NCBI GenBank assembly: GCA_963575745.1
Contig: CAUYUJ010014338.1
Location: 617,501-681,500, forward strand
Source of the DNA: Prorocentrum cordatum
Lineage: Eukaryota > Sar > Dinophyceae > Prorocentrales > Prorocentraceae
DNA length: 64,000 nucleotides
Reading direction: 5' to 3'
Below, in pieces: positions 55,361-64,000 of the stretch (positions within the stretch are counted from its first letter, which is position 1; each line of letters starts with the position of its first letter). The notes under the pieces were generated by a model that saw only the letters and a list, made by a program, of their open reading frames with translations, was not told where the DNA came from and ran no database searches. Position numbers and translations under genes: made by a program.

Positions 55361-56685
55361 GCGGCGTTGGTACAAAGTGCATCCGCATCGGCTAGCAGTG
55401 CTCCATCCATCCATCGTCCATCTTCCTCCACCTCCGCCCTCTTGTTATACCTTCTCATTTCTGTCTTCCCCCCCACCGAAAAACAACTGGGTACACACAA
55501 GGAATAAAGAATCGACTACGTCCCGAAACGTGGCCTCGAGCCTCGACGCTGGCCCCCACTCCCGCCGCCCCGCCGGGGAGACTCCCGCTCCCCCCCCCCT
55601 GCTGGCTGGCCGCAAACGCCGTCCGTCAGACCACGTTCGACGGATTGATGACGACGGGCCGCGCACGACGGACTTCGGCAACCGACGACGACGACGACGA
55701 CGACCACGACGACGGAAGAGGTTTTCTCGAATGGTTCAGTGTGAACAAGGCCGCCTCGGAGTTCCTTTTCGAAATGTTGATCCCTGTAGGCGGCCTAATC
55801 AGCTTGCTGTATGCCAGCGGTCTTGAGCCCTCCCTGAAGCCCGGGAGGCCCTCGTGCATTCTGGTCCTGCTGTGAAGGTTTCTTTTGATTCGGTCGACTG
55901 GCCCTTCGACCTGGACGTGTGTGTCTGGCGAGTCGTCCTGTCGTATCGTTCTCCTGCTTTCTTCGACGTCGTCGTCGAATCGTCGTTGTCGTCGTTCAGG
56001 GCCTCGTCCTCGCCCCAGCCAGCTTCGTCATCGTCGTCATCGTTGCTGCTGCGTGCCGCCCCGCGCGCGCTTGCCGCCTGCCGCACGTGCGGCATGGTGC
56101 TGGACGCCGCAAGTTGCGGCAAGGCGAGGCGGGCCCCGCCCCGCCCCAGCCCCGCTGCGCGCGGCCGGGGAAGGCCAGGAGGAGAACGGATGACACGAGG
56201 ACGACGAGGAGGTGGGGGACTGGAAAGAAGATGGAGGAGGATGAGGAGCAGGAAAAAGAGGAGCAGGAGGAGGAGGAGGAGGAGGAGGAGGAAGAGGAGG
56301 AAACGGGGGAGTGACGGTGTTAAGGAGGAGGACCGAGGGCCAAGAAACAACGGGTAGTAGCGAGTAGAAGTATCTTGACTCCGGGACCTCGGGAGCCTCG
56401 GGGAGCCTCGGGGAGCACCACTGGGGCTTGCTCGGTTATCCAAAGTTCCAATCCGAGTTCGAATGCAGATACCGACTCCCGTCACATGGCTATCACATGC
56501 AAACGCACTCACGTAAGCATAACAACTTATGTATGCATGCGCACATAAACGCAACCGCGCGCACAAGCATGTGCAAGCACAATAACACAACGCATCGCAA
56601 CTCGACATATGTATGCGTACATGCACACATATACGCATGCACCTGCGCCTGCATACGCGCACAACTCTGACTATGGTCCTTTTGA
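55361..56685. other. No confident gene; GGA tract
   Basis: Unassigned sequence. CGACGA run at 55,684-55,704, GTCGTC-rich stretch at 55,965-56,045, and a GGA tract at about 56,230-56,312. From 56,500 alternating ATGCGCACAT-like sequence. Confidence 0.4.
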
Positions 56686-56689
56686 CTTC

Positions 56690-57265
56690 TGAACCCTATG
56701 CGCCATGTGTGCATCTTGAGCTTCATGAGCCCCGTAAGCCGCATGATCCGTATGAACCTGATCAGTTATAGGATACATATCTGCTCCGTGAGCCTTTGAG
56801 GCCTTAGACTCGTATGATCCGTATGGATCATATGCGCCTTATGCGCCTTATGAGCCTAATGGGCCCTGCGAGCCTTACGAGCCTGTGAATCGCATAGCCC
56901 TCCTGCCGCACCTGGAAACGGGACGGGGCCGTCACGTTTCCATGATTGTTCGGCTACGTCTTTTGAACCAAGATGAGCGTACTTGCGATTTCCAATAACA
57001 AATAACCCTTATGCGCATTGCAGCCCCATGATCCCAATCTGCGCCATGAACCCTGCGTGCTCTTATTAGCCTTCTTCGCCCCATGATGCTTCTAGGCCTT
57101 CTGAACCCGACAAGCCCTATGAGCCCTCTGAGCAAGATGATATTTTTGAGCCTCTGAGCCTTCAGAGCTCCAGGAGCTCTAAACCCTATGGGCCGTGTAA
57201 GCCTCTGAGCCCTGCGAGGCCGATGTGTCGAATGAGCCCCTTTTAGCTGCATAGATCCTATGGGC
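56690..57265. repeat. TATGAGCCC nonamer repeat
   Basis: Degenerate nine-base repeats (TATGAGCCT, TATGCGCCT, GTAAGCCTC). The nine-base period leaves frames open. No gene. Confidence 0.75.
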
Positions 57266-57334
57266 ATTGAGCTCTACGGAGCCCAGGCGCCAAAGCGCTA
57301 GCGGTGATATGCGCCGGTTGACCTTTCTTCCCGA

Positions 57335-57475
57335 AAGTTGACATGTTGCTGCGAAATGCTGCGAAATGATGCGACATGCTGCGAAATGTTGCGAAACGCT
57401 GCGAAATGTTACGAAATGCTGCGAAATGTTGCGAAACGCTGCGAAATGTTACGAAATGCTGCGAAATATTCGAAA
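57335..57475. repeat. ATGCTGCGAA decamer repeat
   Basis: About 14 copies of a 10-bp unit, variants ATGTTGCGAA, ACGCTGCGAA and ATGTTACGAA. Confidence 0.9.
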
Positions 57476-57599
57476 TCATGTGCGCAATATGCAAAAGCGA
57501 TTGATTTTTCATTTTTTATATTAAACATGATAGAATATTACAAAGTTGTGCGCGCCGAATGTGATGTTAGTTAAAGTCGTCCTGAAGCTATCATGGTCG

Positions 57600-57772
57600 G
57601 TGTTCGGGCGGCGTTCGGGCGGCGGTCGCGCGGGTCGCGGCGGTCGGGCGGCGGTCGGGCGGCGGTCGGGCGGCGGCGGTCGGGCGACGGTCGGGCGGCG
57701 GTCGCGCGGGTCGCGGCGGTCGGGCGGCGTTCGGGCGACGTTCGCGGCGGTCGCGGCGTTTGCGCGGCGGCC
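57600..57772. repeat. GGTCGGGCGGC repeat
   Basis: GC-rich short-period repeat of GGTCGGGCGGC and GTCGCGCGGGTCGCGG. Confidence 0.85.
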
Positions 57773-58364
57773 TTGGGCGCGAATTGTTGCAAGCATGTTG
57801 TAAATTCACGCAAAGAAACATTATTTTTCTCACGCTTGCATTCGAAAAGTTTTAAAAAACCATATCATATTATTAAAACTTATGTAATTGGCACAGTTTA
57901 AATGAATTTTCTCATCATGTAAGCTATTAAAACTATATTATAACCAGTTTAAGTCATTTTTCGCAGGAAAGCTACTAAATTTATGCAAATTGATACATTT
58001 TAATGGATTTCTCAAATTTGTCGGTGGTTTCGCGAATCCAAACACCCACGCCCGAAAAAAGGTCAGAGCGCGCGGGAGCAACGTCTCAGAGAGCCTCAAA
58101 CTCCTAAGTGCGCGGCCGCATCTAACAGCCGCTGCTGAGATGCACTTGGGCTGTTAAACGCAGTGCGCGGTCGGCACGCGCACGGCGCGCCCGCGCCCTG
58201 ACGGTTGGCTGTGCTAGCTCGCGTGAGTTGTGGGCCGCTTGCGTACGGCCAAGTGCATTCCCTTGCAAGGTCAAGCTTACCCGCGCTGGGTGATCAGCGC
58301 TGCCACGTGGCCATCAGACCATCAAAGCAAATGGTGCGCGGTCGCAACAGGCACCGTGTCCTAA
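57773..58364. other. A/T-richer spacer, no gene
   Basis: 57,800-58,020 is the most A/T-rich stretch near here; 58,020-58,360 returns to GC-rich. No gene, RNA or element end recognised. Confidence 0.45.
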
Positions 58365-60671
58365 GCCCTCAACACCCTAAACCCTGAACAGCCTAAACCC
58401 TAAACATCCTAAACCCTAAACACCCTAAACCCTAAACACACGAAGCCCTAAACACCCTAAGTCCTGAACACCATAAGCCCTAACCGCCCTAAACCCTAAA
58501 CACCCTAAACCCTGAACGCCCTAAACCCTGAACACCATAAACCCTAAACACCCTAAACCCTAAACACCCTAAACCCTGAACACCATAAACCCTAAACACC
58601 ATAAACCCTGCACACCCTAAACCTTGAACACCCTAAACCCTAAGCACCCTAAACCCTAAACGCCCTACACCCTAAACACACTAATCCCTAAACGCCCTAA
58701 ACATCATAAACCCTAAACACCATAAACCCTAAACACCCTAAAGCCGAAACACCCTCAACCCTAAACACAATCAACCCTAAACATCCTAAGCCCTAAACAC
58801 ACTAAACACTAACCACCATAAACCCCAACCACCCTAAACCCTAAACACCCTACATAAGCCATAAACACCCTACACCCTGACCACCCTAAACCCTAACCAC
58901 CCCAAACCCAAAACATCATAAACCCTAATAAACACCCTAAGCCCTAAACAGCAGAAACCCTAAACAACATACACCCGAAACACCATAAACCCTAAACACC
59001 ATAAACCATAAACACCCTAAACCATAAACCCCTAAACCCTAAAAGCCCTAGACCGTAAACACTCTAACTCATAAACACCATAAACCTTGACCATCATAAA
59101 CCCTAACCACCCTAAATCCTAAACACCCTAAACCCTGATAACCATAAACCTCAACACCCTAAACCCTGAACACCATAATTCCGAAACGCCCTAAACCATA
59201 AACACCCTAAGCCCTAAACACCAGAAATCCTAAAAACACCATAAACCTTGAACACCCTAAACCATAAACACCCTAAACCCTAAACACCATAAACCCTAAA
59301 CGCCCTAATCACCCTAAACCCTAAGCACCCTAAACCCTAACCACCCTAAACACTAAACACCTTAAACCCTGAACACCATACACCCTAGACACTCGCAGCC
59401 CTAAACACCCTAAACCCTAAGCACCCCACACCGTAAGCACCAGAAACCCTAAACACCCGAAACCTTAAACACCCTAAACCCTAAACACCCTAAACCCTAA
59501 ACACCCTAAACCATGACCACCCTCAACCATACACACCCTAAACCCTCAGCACCCTAAACACGAACCACCCTAAACCCTAACCACCCTAGACCCTGAACAC
59601 ACTAAACCCTAACCACCCCAAAAGCCCTAACAACCCTCAACCTTAAACACCCTAAACCCTAACAGCCTAAGCCCTAAACACCCCAAACCCTAAGCACCCT
59701 ACACCTTCCTCACCCTAAACCCTAACCACCCTAAACCCGAAGCACTAAACCACAAACACCATAAACCCTAATCACCCAAAGCCCTAAACATCATAAACCC
59801 TAAACACCCTAAACCTTAATCACCCTAAACCTTACACCCTAAACCCTAAGCACCATTAACCCTAAACACCCGAAACCCTAAACACCATAAACCCTAAACA
59901 CCCTAAACCCCAAACACCATAAACCTTAACCACCCTAAACCCTAAACACCCTGAACCCTAAACACCATAAGTCATAAACATCCTAACACTAAACACCTTA
60001 AAACATATACACCCTAAACCATAAACATCATAAACACTAAACACCCTAAACCCTAAACACCCTACACCCGAAACACCATAAGCCCTAACCACCATAAACC
60101 CTACACACACTAAACCTTAAACATCATAAGCCATAAACACCCTAAACCCTAAACACCCTGAACCGTAAACACCCTAAACCCTAAGCACCCTAAACCCTAA
60201 GCACCCGAAACCCTAAACACCATAAACCCTAAACACCCTAAACCCTAAACACCCTAAACCCTACACACTGCACACCCTAAACACCATAAGCCCTAAACAC
60301 CATCAACACGAAACACCCTAAACCCTAAACACAGTGAACCCCACACAACCGAAACCCTAAGCACCCTAAAACCTAAACACCAGAAACCCTAACCACCCTA
60401 AACCCTAAGCACCATAAACCCTAAACACCATAAACTTGAACCACCCTAAAAAACTAACCACCCTAAACCCTAACCACCCTACACCCTAACCACCCTAAAC
60501 CCGAAACACCCTAAACCCTAAACACCCTAAACCCTATACACCCTAAACCCTAAACGCCCTATACTTGCACCACCCTAAACCCTAACCGCCCTAAACCCCA
60601 AACACCCTAAACCCTAAACACCCTAAACCCTAAACACCCTAAACCCTAAACGCCCTAAACCCTCAACACCC
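58365..60671. repeat. Degenerate CCCTAAA array (interstitial telomere-like)
   Basis: About 2.3 kb in which CCCTAAA alternates with a two-base-longer form, so the commonest unit is the 16-mer CACCCTAAACCCTAAA. Substitutions such as CCATAAA, CCCGAAA and ACCACC are frequent. The degeneration indicates an old array rather than a maintained chromosome end. Confidence 0.95.
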
Positions 60672-60951
60672 TAGGGTTTAGGGTTTAGGGTCTAGGGTTT
60701 GGGGTTTAGGGTTTAGGGTTTAGGGTTTAGGGTTTAGGGTTTAGGGTTTAGGGTTTAGGGTTTAGGGTTAGGGTTTAGGGTTTAGGGTTTAGGGTTTAGG
60801 GTTTAGGGTTTAGGGTTTAGGGTTTAGGGTTTAGGGTTTAGGGTTTAGGGTTTAGGGTTTAGGGTTTAGGGTTTAGGGTTTAGGGTTTAGGGTTTAGGGT
60901 TTAGGGTTTAGGGTTTAGGGTTTGGGGTTTAGGGTTTAGGGGGCTGCCGGA
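60672..60951. repeat. Near-perfect TTTAGGG array, opposite orientation
   Basis: About 280 bp of almost uninterrupted TTTAGGG, joined to the degenerate array through ACCCTAGGGTTTAG. The strand switch is abrupt. TTTAGGG is the telomere repeat reported for several dinoflagellates. Confidence 0.95.
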
Positions 60952-61390
60952 GGCCAAGACAGCCCGCTGCACTTAAGGGGCCCTTAAGTGCAGCGGATCT
61001 GCTCCTCCTTCGGAGGGGCTCCCGGAGGCCAAGACAGCCCGCTGCACTTAAGGGGCCCTTAAGTGCAGCGGATCTGCTCCTCCTTCGGGGGGGCTCCCGG
61101 AGGCCAAGGCAGCCCGCTGTGCTTCAGGGGCTCTTAAGTGCAGCGGATCTGCTCCTCCTTCGGGGGGGCTCCCGGAGGCCAAGACAGCCCGCTGCACTTA
61201 AGGGGCCCTTGAGTGCAGCGGATCTGCTCCTCTTTCGGGGGGGCTCCCGGAGGCCAAGACAGCCCGCTGCACTTAAGGGGCCCTTAAGTGCAGCAGCGGG
61301 TCTGCTCCTCCTTTGGGGGGGGGGGGGCTCCCGGAGGCCAAGACAGCCCGCTGCACTTAAGGGGCCCTTAAGTGCAGCGGATCTGCTCCT
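60952..61390. repeat. 75-bp satellite containing a 16-bp-arm palindrome
   Basis: Six units with CCGGAGGCCAAG starts near 60,946, 61,022, 61,097, 61,172, 61,247 and 61,331. Each carries CCGCTGCACTTAAGGG, one base, and its reverse complement (first copy 60,964-60,996); copies 3, 4 and 5 have substitutions or a small insertion in the right arm. The palindrome explains why both strands show similar Leu/Ala/Arg-rich open frames. Confidence 0.95.
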
Positions 61391-61535
61391 AAGCACCCTA
61401 AACCTCAAACACCCTAAACCCTACACACCCTAAACCCTAAACACCCTAAACCCTAAACACCCTAAACCCTTAAGCACCCTAAACCTAATCACCCTAAGCC
61501 CTAAACACCCTAAACCCTAAACACCCTAAACCAAT
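61391..61535. repeat. Degenerate CCCTAAA array, right segment
   Basis: CACCCTAAACCCTAAA units resume in the original orientation after the palindrome array. Confidence 0.95.
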
Positions 61536-61877
61536 CGTGCACAGACCCCAGCGTTGTAGCCTGTTTCAGTTCAATATGTTGGTACATGCTACAGGTGCTA
61601 CCCTTTGTCTGGAGACAACGCCAGCAAAACAACTCACAACAATTTCATCACGCGCGCAAAGCTGCGCGATACGGCGTCGCAAACAAGAGAGAAAATTTGA
61701 CGCCAGCACAAAACCCAGCACAAACATCCTTGAAACATCCATTGCCCAGAGGCGACGCCCACGTGATATTTGCGCCCGGCGCCCCCTCCCACGCAATGGC
61801 CGCAATGGGCCCCAACCCCGTGAAGAGCTGCGTCACAATGGTTGTTCTGGCTCAAGTGGCGCTTTCACACCCCACCG
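61536..61877. other. 5' flank of the methyltransferase-like gene
   Basis: Unique-looking sequence directly right of the telomere-like array. Frames are open on both strands without motifs; it may hold a 5' exon or untranslated region. Confidence 0.4.
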
Positions 61878-63588
61878 ATGAAGCGCAAAAGTTTACGACC
61901 CGATGGGGATATCGGGATCACCTTGGGCGTAGGGCCAACCAGTTGCTGCAATGATCCAGTGGCCAGCTGGCAAAGGCCCGGGGCGTCCTGCGTTGAAGAG
62001 ACCTTCCGCTGGCCAGACAAGTTCTTGCATCGTCTTCCGGGGCGGGCGCTCGAGTTGCTTTCAGAGAAAGTGGCGCAGGGTTTTTTGTATACAGAGGATT
62101 ATGCTGGGTGGGGATCAGGCTCCACAGCAGTGCATCACTTACTGAAGGGGCTGCGACGTTTCAAGCCAGAGGTTCACCCAGGCCGGATTTCGTGCGAACG
62201 AGCCTGTGACATCGAGGCTCATTGCAGGAAGGCGCTCCTTGCTCACTGCCCGGGCAGCGCCCCAGCGTGCGTCATGGGGGACATGTTAGACCGCACGCCG
62301 CCCGAGCTGCTGAGGAGGATGACGGAGGCCGCGGACCGATCGTCATCAGAGGCTGCCGAGAGGACCAAGTCTGGCGAACTGGCCAAGGACGTGTACAATG
62401 AAGTCGGTACGGCTTTGATCGAAGAGGTGACGCGTTGTCACCTTTCATTGTTCCCCTAGTGGTGTCGTGATGTCTGATGCCCTCCCTAATAGAATTCATC
62501 CTCCCTTGCTTGATCCTTCCTTTGCAACAAACTCAAACATGATGCGTGGCATGCGTGTCTGTTCGAGCCACGTGCCCCGTGCCCCGCCCTCCCAGGTGAA
62601 ACAGTTCATGCTGGCGGACGTCGGCGCCATCCAGCTGAACCAGTACAAGGCATACTGCTATAGGCATAAGTGCGATTGCAGGGTGCATCCTTCGTCAGGT
62701 TCGCATTTGATTGGGCATTTCGCTGGTTTCTCGTGCACCACAGTGTCTTTCATTGGATTGAAAAAAGGTTGGAGCGGGAGCAGTGCATGTTGCTTCATGC
62801 AGTGGGCGCGGGACTTTTTGATTTCTTCCCCTGATTGGGCAATTTGCGAGTGCACGATTGGATTTGACCATCATACATTAGCGGCAATAGTTGGAACAAC
62901 TCACGATGTTTATCCAATTGTTGTTAGCCCACACCAGTTGGGCATCCCAGTCTCTAGGATTCGCAAGTACATGATCATTTTGAAACGCTCATCTCTGCGA
63001 TGGATTCCAAAGGTCGAGGAAGACCCCGCTGCATCATTCCTGGAATTGTTCGGCGCAACGCCCGCCTGTTTAGGCCAAGTGTATTTTCGGGCGCCGCACA
63101 GCAAAGTAAACGCATTCTTGGCAACCTTAGCGCTGGAGCGCGGACTGCCAGCAACTCGGGCAGGTGGCTTACAGTGGCACAATCGGCAGCTGCTCGGAGT
63201 AGGGAAGCGGTTTCGCCTCGAGTCATATGAGTCTGCAATTCGCAAGCGGGGCCTTCTGCCTCATCGGACCCCGTATCTTTGTAATTTGTCCCAGAATGCC
63301 CACTGGTTTGGCGGAACCCCGCGCTACGTCCCCGCTTTGATGCAGCGTTCGAATTTGTGGTCCATGAGCTTGTCCCGCGAACAGTTGCCAGAGGAAGCAG
63401 TAGAAGCGCAAGGCATGGCTTTGTTCAGTAGTGCAGATGCTTCATACCAATGTCCCTTCAAAGAAGCCGTGCTCAGAGATGAATTTCGACCGCGTCAGTT
63501 AAGGAGTATGGGAGGGAATTCAATGCACGTAGCAGCGGTTGGAGCATGCGTTTGTTTCCTCTTGGCATTCACTGAGAGGGCCCAGTAA
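61878..63588 (+). CDS. Cytosine-C5 DNA methyltransferase-like protein (two exons)
   Basis: Exons 61,878-62,426 and 62,596-63,588 join in frame to about 513 residues. Motif I-like TEDYAGWGSGS (72-82, SAM binding) is followed by CDIEAHC (110-116, acidic residue for the SAM ribose) and MGD (133-135). FAGFSCTTVS (225-234) is in the place of the catalytic P-C motif IV, with Ser replacing Pro and Cys230 kept. ICECT (266-270) stands for the E-N-V motif VI, with Glu268 kept. LGIPVSRIRKYMI (298-310) matches motif VIII (Q-x-R-x-R), and GGNSMHVAAVG (489-499) motif X. Activity is uncertain. ATG 61,878 is chosen as first Met in the frame; an upstream exon is possible. Confidence 0.68.
62427..62595 (+). 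other. Intron in the methyltransferase-like gene, GT-AG, 169 nt
   Basis: Donor GAAGAG|GTGACG, acceptor CTCCCAG|GTGAAA, phase 0. The junctions form a perfect 6-bp direct repeat AGGTGA (62,425-62,430 and 62,594-62,599). Removal joins ALIEE to VKQFML and links the SAM-binding half to the catalytic half. Confidence 0.7.
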
Positions 63589-64000
63589 GCCGCAGCTCAC
63601 TTGAAGTTTAGTTTCGCAGCTTCCGCTTCTGAAAAGTAAAGACCCAACCATAGCTAATGGCATGGGCCCCGATTGGTATGTCGACCCTGTTAGAATAAAA
63701 CGTAACCTCGCGACTCGCGCCCTGTCAACCCCGCCTTGTTCCCCAGATTAGCCCGCTGGATCTTGCCGGCCACGGTGCCCTCGGAGTCTCGTGTCTCTCG
63801 GATGCCCTATCCAACCAGTCTAAACTGTAAGCCCTCATCTAGGTATCATGCCCAGGATGCGCCCAGGATTGTTGGCGTCAATTGGCTTCTGTCACGCACG
63901 CCTAGGCTTCAATGCAGGTGTTAGTCAAGACCTGGGACCCCCACCACCCTCCATCCCATTAACATCGTCATCATCATGACCATCGCCGCCATCACCTTAC
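63589..64000. other. 3' flank, no gene; ATC microsatellite at the end
   Basis: No coherent frame. An AATAAA occurs near 63,692, about 100 bp after the stop, with doubtful meaning in this lineage. ATCATCATGACCATCGCC at the right edge begins another ATC microsatellite. Confidence 0.45.

Noticed and set aside
55500-55512. AATAAA as polyadenylation signal of the seven-exon gene (also near 63,692)
   Set aside because: Dinoflagellates are not known to depend on AATAAA, and a hexamer occurs by chance at this density.
61119-61433. Open frames on both strands with repeated LLSAADLLL / ALKGPLSAAG units
   Set aside because: The unit is a 75-bp palindrome, so both strands read similarly; the frame is a by-product of a period divisible by three.
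58365-61535. A true chromosome end inside the window
   Set aside because: The arrays are interstitial, mostly degenerate, and followed by a coding gene.

Overview
The window looks like nuclear DNA of a dinoflagellate; I cannot place it to genus. The evidence is: TTTAGGG/CCCTAAA arrays; dense GC-rich satellites and microsatellites; split genes whose introns sit between short AGG-type direct repeats and use GT, GC or GA donors; decayed LINE retrotransposons; and two protein types that I recall as recurring, highly multiplied families in dinoflagellate gene predictions (from memory, no search was run). I see no bacterial-style operon, rRNA, tRNA or CRISPR array.

Layout. 0-33.7 kb is almost wholly repeats: a minus-strand LINE endonuclease relic (0.2-1.7 kb), a 32-bp hairpin satellite at four places (3.5-13.6 kb), a ~100-bp satellite (8.8-10.3 kb), a 73-bp satellite (20.9-21.4 kb), a 128-bp palindrome-rich satellite (25.0-25.9 kb), GGA tracts carrying a repeated stem-loop (25.9-26.8 kb), blocks of a GGCCGTCTTGG-type repeat, and microsatellites of most types. 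A few minus-strand stretches (6.9-8.6, 16.4-17.2, 18.3-19.1 kb) look weakly coding. 33.75-40.3 kb holds a nearly complete but frameshifted LINE on the plus strand, with ORF1, APE endonuclease, reverse transcriptase, RNase H and a Cys-rich tail. 40.8-42.4 kb has a weak coding candidate. 43.2-46.6 kb is repeats, including a foldback element.

The two best genes are on the plus strand. At 47.85-55.36 kb seven open blocks in changing frames can be joined through six introns into one reading frame of about 1,950 codons; the product is uncharacterised, multi-domain, with an acidic/proline-rich region and a poly-serine end. At 61.88-63.59 kb a two-exon gene encodes a protein of about 513 residues with the motif order of a cytosine-C5 DNA methyltransferase. 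Between them (58.4-61.5 kb) lies a telomere-like region: 2.3 kb of degenerate CCCTAAA repeats, then near-perfect TTTAGGG in the opposite orientation, then six copies of a 75-bp unit containing a near-perfect palindrome, then CCCTAAA again.

The two genes share strand and intron style. Whether they work together is unknown. The LINE supplies a candidate machinery for dispersal of the non-autonomous repeats, but nothing in the window proves that link.
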